Source: Agaricus subrufescens
Lineage: Eukaryota > Basidiomycota > Agaricomycetes > Agaricales > Agaricaceae
Reading direction: 5' to 3'
DNA length: 64,000 bases
Assembly: GCA_029945375.1 (NCBI GenBank)
Contig: CM057060.1
Coordinates: 2,418,001-2,482,000 of the forward strand
Under the pieces are notes generated by a model, which saw only the letters and a program-made list of their open reading frames with translations, was not told the DNA's origin and searched no databases. The translations under genes were made by a program, and so were the position numbers. Below are positions 36,106-48,400 of this stretch, in pieces (positions within the stretch are counted from its first letter, which is position 1; the number at the start of each line of letters is the position of its first letter).

Positions 36106-37343
36106 TCAGAACCTCCCCAACACCTCTCCCAAGCTCACCACCGCCTCCTCCCCGCCCCCGTCCATCGCCACAAACCTCTCCAAAATGTTGTGCGTCACTC
36201 CTGCCTCTCTGGCCAGCTCCCCACATATGGGCTCGTACTCCGGCGGCGGCGCCCAATAGGTTGGCTCACTTCCCGAGTCTTGGCCTTTGTTCAACTATGA
36301 CAATGCCTAGATTAAACGACGACGAACTCAACGTTGATAGGGCATACCATATGTGACCTGTCTGACGCAAATTCATTTAAAAATACATGGCCTGGAATGA
36401 GCCGGAACATGCTAGCAGTTTCTTTCAGCTCCAGCAAATACGGGACCACACCACGCCACCCACCTTTGAAGCGACGGAATGAGTTGGGCCGAAAATGTCC
36501 TCGTGGTGTATTCTACCGGATCACAGTCGTTAGACAAATGTGCAGCGCTACTGGTCGAGACACTTACCCAGCCAAGTGCAAGGCATCGGTGTAATCATAC
36601 TGTCCAAATCATACACCCAACTACGAGTCCGCTCGCCGGTCGGGTCAGATGCTTTCAATGATTGGTTCGGTTCAAGAACGAGGATAACGTGGTAGTCCCA
36701 AACGACAGGTTTATATTGCTCGCGAGCTGCCTTCTGGCTCCGCAAGGCGACCTGGAAAAAGAAAGGCGTCCCCTGTTGCGTCAGAATTGGTTCGGATTAC
36801 CAGAGTTACCAGAGGAAAAAGGCCCCATGAATCCAGAGCGCTATTTATCGGGCTAACGCCCAGCGAGGTGGCTTGGCAGAATAAAGATCCCATAGAGCCT
36901 TTTTCGCTGATGAATACCATAGCCACTGCCCATGGGTCCCCAACCCTCCCCATCTTCGGTCTTTCCTGGACCGCGATTGGCTTAGGGGGTCCTGGCCAAC
37001 ACTCCACCATCATTATGAAATAACGTTCCAGCGGGATATTCCACCCCCCGAAAAAGAAAACAGACAGGGGGGACGCAATCCATCGAAGAACGGTTCAACA
37101 GGGACATACCGATCTGGACTCGTTCGAAATGAAGATTACCCAAATATCCCATCGTTTACATACATCCTCGCGTTCCAGGAAATCCCTACACAAGAAGTAC
37201 ACGTTCTCCTCGCAGTAGTATTTCGTGTAGATATAATTAGCAGGAAGGCTCGGAGGATCGGCGCGAGTGGATTTTCCCACTTGATGTTCCGAACCGGTGG
37301 GTTCAGAAAATGAGTGTACTGGCGTTCCACCGCGGGCTGACAT
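36106..37343 (-). CDS. NTAQ1: Protein N-terminal glutamine amidohydrolase
   Basis: Deamidates N-terminal Gln to Glu, the first step of one branch of the Arg/N-degron pathway, in cytosol and nucleus. The catalytic Cys sits in YYCEENVYFLC (about residue 44 from the start at 37343), the His in VVWDYHVILVL and the Asp in WVYDLDSMI, matching the human Cys28/His81/Asp97 triad. Further matches: FISNESRS, MFRLIPGHVFLNEFASDRSH and the ending PPPEYEPICGE through GEEAVVSLGEVLGRF. The N-terminal reading frame before 37343 lacks an ATG, which sets the start. The intron between ESRS and VALRSQKAA is 358 bp (36752-37109); the others are short. Enzyme call strong because all three catalytic blocks are in order. 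Confidence 0.88.
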
Positions 37344-38683
37344 TGACGGATTAAGGGAGAAGTTGGTACTGGTGAAATCATGCAAGAGTGGATTAACACG
37401 ATAGATAATCTGATTTGTTATGATTAGCTTCCTACCTGGATTAGCGAATCAAGAGTTAGATTTCACTAATACATCGGCTATGAATCCGCGAATCAATGGC
37501 TACCTAGCCCTCAGTCACCGATGGGATCATAGGTGTCATCCCTTCGAAGTAACCAGCCGTACGGCGTAACTCAAGCATTTCGGTTATTCATAAAGATTCT
37601 CGTTGTATTCACATGGCAGTCTCGTAATTATATCTAGGAAATAATAACCCCAGAATGAGCCCCAGAATCATTGCGGAATTCTGATCACCTTTGAGACAAC
37701 CTGACAAGTAGGTCCGACTCGAAGCTCAGGGAAATATCAGGGACACAACGAGGATGACTCGAAGTCAGGGGACAGGAAACAGATTACTACTCACGATTCT
37801 AGCGTGCAGTCTAACCCCGCAAAACTTCGATGCAGACAAAAGTCAAAAAAAAATGCCAGCGAATTTGACGCATGTTCAGGGAGTCAATCACGTTCATCCT
37901 ACTTCGAAAAGACCGGTAGAAAGGAAGGAAAACATTCCCTTGATATCTTGAAGCGACTCTTCTCCCTCTCAAACTCTTCATATTACTGAGCACGAGGCTG
38001 TACATGTGTAAGGGGTTCGGTGAGAATAATTCCGCAAAAATAGGGCAACTAGCCAAGTCGTAAGACTTTGTATTCATTATTTATTTATTTTTCAATGAGT
38101 TTTAAGCGAACAACGGTTGGGTGGCGTCTCCAGGCGGTCAGTCATCATCGTCATCGCCATTTCATTCGCTTGGAATATATTCGGAAACTCGCCGTACATT
38201 AACTATGTGGGTAAATGGTATAAGCAGTTCTTGAACTCATTGACTATGTCCGATCAGTCTGGATGAATTGTAGGAATGCGCGACTGGCGAAATGTTTGTA
38301 AGAGGATGCGACTCTCCTCGGATGCCTTTACCCTGAAAGTTATATTGATCTTGAGATCATTTTTTGTTAGGGCCATCATCATTGACACCGGAGGATCAGA
38401 TGGGGACCGAAAAAACAATGATTGGATGCAGAGACGGTTTCTCATAATATTTCAACTAATGATACAGATGGTGTGAAGTTTGTGGGAGGCATGCCAGAAG
38501 AACGTCGAGTTGAGATAGTCCGTCGCAGAAATACCGCAATTTCCAACAAAGCGAATGACAGTATGCAGTCCGTTACATACTAAACGGGTGATGAGTAAGA
38601 AGGCGACAATCCCGAGGGAATGACTGTACTCACTATAAAGGGTATGTGGGATGACAGGTCTAAATAGTGGTGTAGTGGGTTTA
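37344..38683. other. 1.3-kb intergenic region
   Basis: Between two minus-strand genes. It holds the NTAQ1 promoter at the left. AT-rich with only short open frames. A T-rich tract near 38078-38092 is all that stands out. No gene or RNA recognised. Confidence 0.45.
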
Positions 38684-39103
38684 TCATGAGGATTGTGACG
38701 TCGTTGGTGTCTGCGTGCCCACACTCTTGGCGGTGGACACGGGTACTTTTCTTTTGAGGACAAGGTCCGGAGATGAAGTTTCCTTTCGGAAAGGCACAAA
38801 AATAGGTTGCTGGGACGAGGAAATTGGGAAACGCGGGGGGCTGGTGCTTGTGGGGTGCCGGCGCGGCTGAGGGGCGGTGAGGGGTGAAGAAGGTGAGCCT
38901 GATGTCATTGAGGACGCCGGCGAAGTAGACGCGGTAGGTGGCGAATACGACGAGGAGAGGGCGTAAGTCTGGCGAGGAGACGGTATGGGGATGGGGTACT
39001 GCGATGGCTTAGGAGGCTGGGGTACAAGGCCGCAGCCGTTGGTGAAGGGGTGGGTGGCAAAGGGGTCGAAGGATTCGAGGATTTGGGAGTCTGTGGAGGG
39101 CAT
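38684..39103 (-). CDS. Small Pro/Ser-rich protein, unknown function
   Basis: A single open frame of 139 residues starting at an ATG (MPSTDSQILESFDPFATHPF). It is rich in Ser, Pro and Thr. The segment QQPIFVPFRKETSSPDLVLK looks like a short conserved motif, as it is much less biased than the rest. No membrane segment or signal peptide. A 3' intron beginning at a GTACCC inside KRKVP is possible and would change the last 20 or so residues. I do not know its function; coding status is supported by composition and frame length only. Confidence 0.55.
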   Translation of the reverse strand: MPSTDSQILESFDPFATHPFTNGCGLVPQPPKPSQYPIPIPSPRQTYALSSSYSPPTASTSPASSMTSGSPSSPLTAPQPRRHPTSTSPPRFPISSSQQPIFVPFRKETSSPDLVLKRKVPVSTAKSVGTQTPTTSQSS

Positions 39104-39585
39104 GGTTAGTTGTCCGAACAGCAGAAGACAGGGGGCGCCTATATATACGGGGCTGGCTCCGGACGGCCGGGACGCAGGAGGCCGGATCTTGGGCAGGGCA
39201 TCGAGCTGGGTGGAGGACGTCCGTGGCAGCTGGATGAGCAGGAACTGTCACATGGCTCCCCGCGATCATTCCGATCACTTCCCGCCCTTTCTTGCCTTGC
39301 CGGTCTATTGTCGGGGTAAAGCAACTACGCTCATTGGCCAACCCACCATCGGATCACTCCAGCCGTCCAAAGGAGCAAGAGAAGTCCAGGAATTTGTTCG
39401 TGGCACACCATCTCAACTAGCCAACATATCTTATTGGAATGCTCGTCTGACATTGTGTCGGTGGCTTTCAAGATAAGCCAGAAGGGCTCGGCAAACTATT
39501 TTCGCCGTCGACTTAAATATGAAATTACGAATAGATAGACTCGCTTCTGAGGAAGGGAAGAATGAGATTGATAGCGTGCCAGCTT
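39104..39585. other. Intergenic region, promoter of the small Pro/Ser protein
   Basis: GC-rich 5' flank (39130-39240) grading into the 3' flank of ATP12. A TATATATA stretch at about 39140-39147 is a candidate TATA box about 40 bp upstream of the small gene's ATG. No gene seen. Confidence 0.45.
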
Positions 39586-40784
39586 TCAAACGACCTTCGA
39601 CGGGCCGCACAAAAGCGAGGCTGCGCTGGCAAGATGCCGTCTGACGTCGTGATAATCAACGTCATGAGCTAGATGTAAAAGAGAAAGAGATTAGCGTAAG
39701 ATCGCACTGCGCTTTTCGAGTGGAGGCAAACGCCGAAGGAACCATACTCACTGTCTTCTACTTCACCCCATCGCTCGATCTGACTGTTTACTTCAACCGA
39801 AGCGGCAAGTGCAGCCTGTTCGGGAGTCACGCTCCGGAAAACCAGTGCCAGTGCGATAATGAACGATTTGGTAGTATATGTCGCACGCTCCATGGCTAAG
39901 AAAAAAAGACTTGAGTCCAGACCTGCGCTTGGAAAACGGCTAGAACCTTACCAGCCATTTGCCATTGATCAAAATTCTTCAGAACATTTCCGAGTTTCTC
40001 CCGTGTTTCTCGAGGTTGTTCACTGAACAGGATAGATGTGTTCTTGTTCAGTTGGACTCCAAACGTCTTCTCGACCCATTTGAAGAGTGGGTCCCAGTGC
40101 TCTGCTTGAAGCTTTTCTAATTGCGGTGTGGAATCTTCGTAAAAGCTGGAAATGTGTCTAACAGTTTTACATGTAAGCGACTCAAGCGACATACCATATG
40201 GTGTCCGTGTCGAGGTAATTGAGCAGTGCCTCTTGGACTTGGGCACGAGTAGACGCGTCTGACATCCCATCAATCGCCCGCGACGCTAGGGAGGTCTACA
40301 GCCAAAATTAGTTAATGAGCGTAGCAAGGATACATCTTGGTAGCTGACCATTGGAAGAGCATGTGGTTTGATGACAGAAGTCTGGTGGTCCCATTCAGCG
40401 GCTATGAGAGTTGCAAGTAGGTTCTTCGTCGATGGAACGAGAAGGGGCTTCCCGGAAGGCGTTTTAAGCGGTCGCGCGTCGAGTGTCACGACTACGGAAT
40501 CACCTCGTTTTTCAATGTCGACCTTTTTCCAGAACCGCTTCATGGTAACTTCGGCACCTGTTAAAAGACCTGGTAGTCAGAGTCCAGAACTCTTCACAGC
40601 TACAGGAAGACATACGGTTCGTCTGGGTCACAGCGGGACCTTCGTTCTCGTTGGGTTGAGGACACGTCGTAGACTGCCATCGAAGTCCGGTCAAAGATTG
40701 ACTAGGCGGCCTAAGCCAATGTGAAGAACGGAGTCCAACACGACTTGCGATATTCGAATAGACATGTCGCCGTAGCGGCAGCAT
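39586..40784 (-). CDS. ATP12: Mitochondrial F1-ATPase assembly chaperone ATP12
   Basis: Binds the F1 alpha subunit in the mitochondrial matrix and is needed to build the alpha3beta3 hexamer of ATP synthase. The start at 40784 gives a basic presequence (MLPLRRHVYSNIASRVGLRS). The family core follows across introns: MKRFWKKVDIEKRGDSVVVT, LDARPLKTPSGKPLLVPS, LIAAEWDHQ, LPMTSLASRAIDGM, ALLNYLDTDTI, CFYEDSTPQLEKLQAEHWDP, KNFDQWQMA, SFIIALALVFRSVTPEQAAL, EVNSQIERWGEVEDTHDVDY, HDVRRHLASAASLLCG. These are the ATP12 signatures in order; the mature length is normal. Divergent from MSH3 with 154 bp between start codons. Confidence 0.9.
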
Positions 40785-40938
40785 TGCACTCGGCTACTTT
40801 ACCAAGTGCCTGAAAATCCGAATTCTTTTTTCAATGCTCATCACGTGACCAATATGTCATTGGAACGCGACGCCGACGCGACCATTTAGTTCTGTCGTCT
40901 GACTTCCACCACTAGAAACAGGCTCTACGTCACATTCA
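40785..40938. promoter_or_regulatory. Bidirectional promoter, ATP12 / MSH3
   Basis: 154 bp between outward-facing start codons. It contains a CACGTG-centred E-box-like site (ATCACGTGACC near 40840-40850), the type of site bound by bHLH factors. No TATA box was seen. Confidence 0.5.
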
Positions 40939-43900
40939 ATGGCCCCAAAACAAAACTCCCAGACGATTCTTTCATCCTTCTTTCCCCCCAGCCCAACTAA
41001 ATCGTCGAAACGACGCGAACGTCCAGCGTCACCTATTGATCTCACGAGTGATGCCGACGACGATGTTCTGGAAATTCACACCAGTGAACCTCCAATTAAG
41101 AAAATCAAAGTCGTCCGTTCTTCTCAATCTCAGCCTGGACCTTCTGCTAGAACGAAAACAAACAAATCTGGAAACGCAACAACCACATATACCCAATCAA
41201 CTCTCTTCTCTCAACCGAGTTCTTCACACACACGATTAAACCCATGCGTAGAATCAACTGGCATGGCGGACCAATGGGCATTTACCTCGCATCCATCCTC
41301 GGCTCCTGATATAGCATCACCTGACAGGAATAAACTGACAGAGGCTGAGAAGGCGAAACGACATGAGGCCTTCAAAAAAAAGCTTCTGACAGACGATAGG
41401 CAATTTAAGCCGCGGCCGGGCGAATCAGCAAATTCTACTACTCCACTAGCTGACGAAGATTCCGAAAGTACGACGATGCATATGGAAGAGGAGGGTAATT
41501 TAGTCAATGAAGATTCAAGGACCGATCTGGACAGCACATTTGAAGAGCTTATGAGTGTGTTCTCTCATCCGGAATCCACGGCTGGAAAAGGGAAAGGGAA
41601 GCAGAAGGGTTCCGTCGGGTCTAAATCTAGACCTGAAGGGAGTAGGCGGACTGCCGCCACAACGAGCAGACAGAGCAAGAAGCTGCCACCCAAGATTGGC
41701 CCAAGCGGAGAAGCATACACTCCTTTAGAGTTACAGGTTCGTGCTATTGATTTGGTCGTCTTTTTTTATGTAAACTGATCGTGCTTCAGGTGTTGAAGTT
41801 GAAGGAAGACAACTCGGGCACTTTGTTGATGATCGAAGTTGGGTACAAATACAAATTCTTCGGAGATGACGCAAAGGTCTATTGCGTATCACAATGCTTA
41901 GATGAGACACTAACGGGACAATAGGCTGCAGCCAAGGAGCTCGGGATGGTAGCATATAATGATCGAAACTTCTTGGTTGCTTCCATACCAATAGAGCGTT
42001 TGAATGTCCATCTCAAGAAGTTGGTGATAATCTTGATAGTATATCAAAATACTCACGTCATTTGTATACACAGATTGCTTGCGCGAGGATACAGAGTTGG
42101 CGTGGTCAACCAGGTTGAAACGGCCGCATTGAAGAAAGTCAGCGATAACAGAAACGCTCCATTCGATAGAAAGTTGACATGTCTGTATACTGCAGCCACG
42201 TACGTGTACAGGATTTAAGGATGGATCGATGCTGACGTTTCATACCAGCTATGTTGATGACATGATGAACGAGGACGACTCGGAACTTTACTCTCCCCCG
42301 CCGTTCATGTGTTTAATTGAAGAACCGAAGAAGACTAATCCAGGAGACGTTAATATATCCATAATTCTAATTTGTCCGAGCACTGGAGATGTTGTTTGGG
42401 ACGATTTCGAAGGTAGGGCAATACGTTTATGTATGCATCAATTTGTTCTCATGGGATGTAAAGATACACTCATGCGAATTGAGCTCGAGGTATGTAGGGA
42501 CTTCTCTACAGGTCTTTGCGCGCGAAACTCATCTGTTGTCTAGACGAGATTAGTTCACGCTCGTCCTACTGAGTTGCTACTACCCCAAAATGGGGTGTCC
42601 GATGCGACGACAAAGATGCTACAATATTTTACCGGGTATACTTGGTCTTATTCCTTAGGCTTTGCCATCTAATGCTCGTTGCAGAGACACCACAACGGCC
42701 AACAGAATCCGCGTAGAGCACATCAAACAGGTCATGTCGTACTCGGATGCATTTTCAGCGGTGTCCAAGTTCTATACGGACAAAAAGCATACTGCGGCCG
42801 CATCGGAAAGCTTCAAGTCAGGTGGGCGTTCATGACACAATTTATGTACTACAACTCATATGTTTGCCAAGGAAAGCTCATGGCGGAAGTGACTGCTTTT
42901 CCGCAACGTGTGGTTGTTGCCTTGGCCCATGCTGTCAGATACCTCTCGAAATTCGGAATCGCTGACGCGTTACTCGAAACTAAATTTTTCAGTGAATTCA
43001 CTACTCGAACACATATGCTACTTGCTGCAAATACCCTAATTAATTTGGAGATTTATAAGAATACGACAGATAACACGACGAAAGGTTCACTTTTGGAAGT
43101 TTTGGACAAAACACAGACAAAGTTTGGGGCTCGACTTCTCAAGAGCTGGATTGGTCGGCCTCTTGTGGATCGAAAGTAAGTCCTGTGAAACAATCAAACG
43201 CGGCTGTCGAATTTTAGTAGTGCTTTACAGGAACGTGTCAATGCCGTTAGGGAAGTTCGGGATAGTGATTCTGAAAAGCTTGAGACGCTTCGGCGAACTT
43301 TGAAACGCCTACCTGACTTGGCTAGAGGCCTTTGTAGGATCCAGTATGGACAGGTGATACCTCTGTTGTCTGATAGCTAGTAACGCTGACCCCCAGGGTG
43401 TTTGTTGCAGTGCACGCCGAAAGAGCTCGCCACTATACTGCTGGCTTTCAAGAAAGTTGGCGATGCCTTTGAAGGGTTTGATACGCCCTCCGATGTTGGC
43501 TTTGAATCACCTATTCTAAATAATATTGTTTATGCCTTGCCGAAGCTCAGGAGTCCCATCAAGGGTTTTCTTGACTCAATTAGGATTGACCAGGCTTTAG
43601 AGGGGAAGAAAGAGTTGATGTGGGTGGAGCCAGATAAATTCCCTGGCCTTGTAGATGCTGCTGTGGTATGTGCTTGTTTGGATCTAGTCTGGCTGATACT
43701 CATTTGAACAAGCTCTTACAATCCGCAGAGGCTGAATTGGTGGAGGAACTAAAGAGACGTGAGTTTGGCCTGTTGTGGCGGGAATTGTTATTGATACTCT
43801 GGAATTAGTACGAAGGCAGCTACGTATGCCATCGCTTCAGTGGGCGAGTCATCTCAATGATGAGGTTTGTACATTTGCGCGAATTCAACCCGACACCCTG

Positions 43901-45438
43901 GTTTGACCTGATGAGCAGTACCTGGTCGAAATCAAGAGGGCGAACAGTCCACCTATTCCAGATAATTGGATCATGCATTCAAGGTTGACTTTGTGTAGCT
44001 TTTATTACCACAATGAGTGTTAACGTATCATTAGGACAGCCAAACTCGTGAGGTATCAGCCACCTTCAGTTCAAAGCAAAGTCCAGGCACGGGCACGCTA
44101 TCAGGAGATGCTGCAGGTATATTCTTTACCGTTTAGCCCTGCTTGAGATGTTCAATTCGACTTTCCGTCAGGCCGAGTCGCAGAAGGCGTACAAGGAATT
44201 CCTCCTTGAAATCTCTGATAACTGTTATAGCTTGCTTCGTGATATAGTGAATAAGCTAGCGGTTGCAGACTGCCTTTCAAGTTTGGGCCGGGTTGCCCTT
44301 GACAGAGACTATGTAAAGCCGGATTTTACAGAGGATGATTCTTTGGAAATCATCGAGGGCAGGCATCCTATGATCGAGAGTGTACTGCATACGCCTTTTG
44401 TTCCTAATTCTGTCACCATGGGTTATGGTCGACCGAGAAGCAAGATCATCACCGGGCCGAATATGGGCGGGTGAGTTTGACTCGTCTCTTTGGTGTTAAT
44501 GTACTCTGAATGTTGTTATGTGTGCAGCAAGAGTTCGTTTGTGCGAATGATTGCTCTTGTTGTTCTTATGGCACAGGTTGGTAGTCATGTACCGGCGCAG
44601 TCCGTTAGGATGGGTCTGCATGATTCGATTCTTACTCGCATGGGCGGTAAGTTGTTTGGATGTTTCTCATTTGGCTGGATCTCATTTGTGATTAGCTTCC
44701 GATGATTTGGCTAAAGGGCGTTCAACGTTTATGGTTGAGATGTCTGAGACCAGTGATATCCTGCATACGGCTACATCGAAAAGTCTGGTCATACTTGATG
44801 AGCTTGGGAGAGGGACATCCACCTTTGATGGTGTAAGCTCATCTTAGGCTTTCTCCGAAATCATTTACTGATTGAAGTTTAGATGGCGATAGCAGGTGCT
44901 GTTCTCCAGCAACTCGTAGAACACACTCGAAGTAAAACACTCTTTATCACGCACTATCCTCTCACTGCGTCTGAGATTGAACGCAAGTATCCAAAGGATG
45001 TGGAAAACATTCACATGGGTTATCATGTCTCGGATACTCGAATCGATGGCACAAGAGACATAACGTTTTTGTATAAAGTGGAACCTGGGATTACTACAGG
45101 TATGATTCCCAGAACTACTTATGGAGTGGTCTCGGATATTTGAAAACAGAGTCTTTTGGTATTGAGTGTGGGCGCCTCGCGCAACTGCCTGCAACTCTGC
45201 TTGAAGTTGCCACGACGTGTGCACGGGAATTTCAACATACAACAGAAGAACGTATCAGACAAAATAGGTAAGTAATCAATCGTGCTATCATAACAAATGA
45301 ATTGATAGCGGGGGGAACCGAAGGGTAGTGAAAGCTTTGAAGCTCGTGAAACGTTGCAAGGAACAACAAGGGTTGCAACTCGAATGGGCGTTGACGGAAC
45401 TAAAAGACCTCATCGGATCTATGTCTCTATCTATATGA
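40939..45438 (+). CDS. MSH3: DNA mismatch repair protein MSH3
   Basis: With MSH2 forms MutS-beta, which recognises insertion/deletion loops in the nucleus. The N-terminal tail has a PCNA-binding PIP box (QTILSSFF, residues 8-15) and a disordered region. The mismatch-binding domain has the MSH3-type GYKYKFFG. Then [20 protein letters not shown], connector, [15 protein letters not shown] lever region, Walker A GPNMGG-KSSFVR (split by an intron), ABC signature-linked [14 protein letters not shown], Walker [17 protein letters not shown] and FITHYP. The end is [14 protein letters not shown] with a helical dimerisation tail. Many short introns, exon 1 being 40939-41736. All motor residues look intact. 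Stop codon is 5 bp from that of the convergent POL5 gene. Confidence 0.93.
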
Positions 45439-45443
45439 TCTAT

Positions 45444-48400
45444 TTACGTGCTGCTTTTCACCTTTTTGCGTTTTGTTTCCCGCTTTTCTGAGGTTGCTTG
45501 GGCGTCTGTGGTTTTCCGTTTCTTCTGTTTTGTAGGTTGTTGTTCGGACTTGGATTTTTGAATGGCACCAATAAGTTGTTTGCATATCTGACGAAGACCA
45601 GATGCGCTCTTGAGTTGTTGGCAATTGACTAGCTCAGTTTCAAGTAATATCCAGGTGTCAACGTCCCAAGCCACAAGCTCCTCTGGTGCAAGGCGTTGTG
45701 TCAGGCGATGTACGTCGGCCGCTACTTTCAAGACCGCCTTGAACTGAACAGAGCTCAGTGTTGTTCCCCCGCCACATGCAGCACTTAGAGTGGCATGTAA
45801 GCTAGAGATAAGTGACGGCAAAAACGCTGCCCACTCGGTCTTGCGATCTGGCTGGATGTTCATTTTAGTTATTGGCAGCACGGGGATGGCAAGAACAAGT
45901 AAGTTACCTCAGCTGAGATTACAGGGAACAGGATGAGTAGAAATTGGAAAGCTTGACTTTTTCGATGGCCGTTGAGAGCTTTGCCTGAAAGCTCAAGTAT
46001 GTCTTCGCGGAATTTCCACCCGAGGCTGCGGTAATGGCGCAAAAATCCCTCGAAGAAGTCCGGGTGAAGAGCTGTATTCTTCCTTGTGAAGAAATCAACG
46101 AACGAGGCGCGATAGTTCTCCAAGACAACGTCTTCCGCTCCCTGGCTGAGAAGAATTCGTGTCAGATGGAGGCTTATCTGTTTGAAAGCTGTAGACAAGC
46201 CAGGGACACGGATTCGGCGTGCGTTTGTGTGAATGTCCACGAATGCTTTGATAGCAACTTCTTTTGGTATGTCGGAGGGTAGCTGTTTGAGATTTGGCAC
46301 TAGCTTATTGCAAAGTATGCCTCTCGTCTTGTCAGAGAGCTGAAGTTCATCGGCACCAGTGGTAGTAATGAGATCGACAAGGGGGGTGATGAAGCGGAGT
46401 ATGAGGACATTTGACGGTTGCTTCTTAATGTAAGTATCGACGAGATCGAGTACACGATTCTTGAAGTGGGTCGCCTGGCGTTGGGCATCGACTACGCTAA
46501 ATATTGAGTAATTTCGTCGGGGAGAAGTCAAGTTACAATCATACGTTTTGCAGGTCGGAAGAAGCTCGCGAGTTGGTCGTCGATGGCCATCATCTGATCA
46601 TCATCCATCAGCTCTTCGTCTTCACTATCTGTATCCCCCGTTGCGGGCTCAATGCCGTTTACGCGTAGAGCCTGCTCAATTTTATTGCGGAGCGCGAGCA
46701 TCTCTTCATCATCAACGTCCTCATCATCGTCATCTTCACTGCCATCGTCTCCACTATCTTCTTGGCTATCTTCACTCTCGCTATCACCATCTTCGTCTTC
46801 ATCGCTGGCCCCATCCATTTCCACATCTTCTTCTTCCTGTTCGTGTTCATGCCCAACGGATCGTCCTTCTAGTTGCTAGAGGAAAAGATATTCAGGCCCT
46901 AAATTCACGGACGACACACTCTGCCAGACTCACTGTAAGAATTAGATCCACAGTAGACTCTTTGACTGAGCCAGATAAGAGGCTGAAAACCTTATTTGCC
47001 GTTGTTTTGAGGTAGGCTGTGGATTTTTCCAGGAAACCAATGATAGTGTCCACAAGCACATCGACTGGTTCGTCAATTCCATCACTTGCGTCGATATCAT
47101 TTTTAGCTTTTTTCTTTTTCTTGCCTTCAGGAAACATGCGTGTTATCGCTTTTATACAAACCTTGGCAACGGGGAGCGTTAAAACATATATTGAAAGGAT
47201 AGACTATACTCACCTCTAAGGACTCTCCGTCTGTCTCCTCAGATTCATCCACACAATAATGTTGTAATGTAGTTGCCAGCAACAAAAGTCGTGCACCACG
47301 GGCAGTCTCTTGTTCTGGGCCACCCACCTAATCAAGAGTAAATCAAATGTTAAAGAGCACCGAAACTGATAAAAACAATACATCTTTCAGCCTTTCTGCG
47401 AGCTCTTGAGCTTTTTGACGTAACTGTTGCGCTTCTTCTCCAGCTTCGAATAGGATCGAAACGTGTTTGCTCTCTTTCTCCAGCGATGAAATGGTTTTCA
47501 AAGCTCTGGAAACCCAGAAATCACCGTCCGAGGCAACGGCAGAGATCTTCTCTGTCGTACTACCTGCATCGCATGTCAATCTTGCAAAAGAGATTCATGA
47601 AGAAAGATTTCAGACCTGATTGGACTAGAGACACCTGGTTGTTGAGATCGCTCACACAACTCAAAACATGTTTTCGACAAAGCTCTCGCAACTCATCTGA
47701 AAACGGTGGTTTTGCGACAGTCCGAGCCTGTAAATGTGTTAGGTGCTTGTCGAGTGTTTGTGATGGTGTACTGACCGCAGGGACAGAACTTTTTGACGAT
47801 TTTTTATCAACAAGGAACAGACCATGAACAATAAGGTAGTCAAGGACAGACTGAACCCATTCATCACTTTTGGGAACGCTGTTATTGCGAATCAAGGCTG
47901 ATAACTGTTCAATAGTCCATTGTCGCCTGTGATTGATTGCCTGTATGTCGTCGTTGCTTCGAACATGCTCAGTTGTTTTAATTCCGACACGAGGGAAATA
48001 CTCACTTATCAGAAGTGTCGATGTCGTCTACTCGTGAAAACAGCCACTGGATATATTTCTGAATGCCCTCAGGATCGAGTGACGACACGACAGAGCCAAG
48101 CGTCTTCGTTTTTGTCAACTTGTCAAAGTTTTGGCTTCCGTGCACTCCCGTCAATTGAAGGATAAGGCTGAACCCTAAATGAGGGTTACTCTTGACAAAA
48201 GCTTGAACCTCAGTCGCCTGGTAACTGCTAAGTCGATATTTCAATAGAAGGGTGATTGAGCTTACAGTTTGCTGCGCAATTTTATGCAGATATCCATCGC
48301 GATTAGAGAGATGGTTGATCCACGATCTCATGAAATTCTTTGTGAAAAGCATTGGCATGTGCTCTTCATCGATGCGGTTCAGAGCCTTTTGAAAAACTTG

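Noticed and set aside
36711..37013. Minus-strand open frame inside NTAQ1
   Set aside because: Lies between two exons whose direct joining restores the conserved SNESRS-VALRSQKAA block, so it is treated as intron.
46548..47015. 155-codon plus-strand frame opposite POL5
   Set aside because: Reverse of the acidic GAT/GAG-rich exon; its His/Arg/Leu richness is an antisense artefact.
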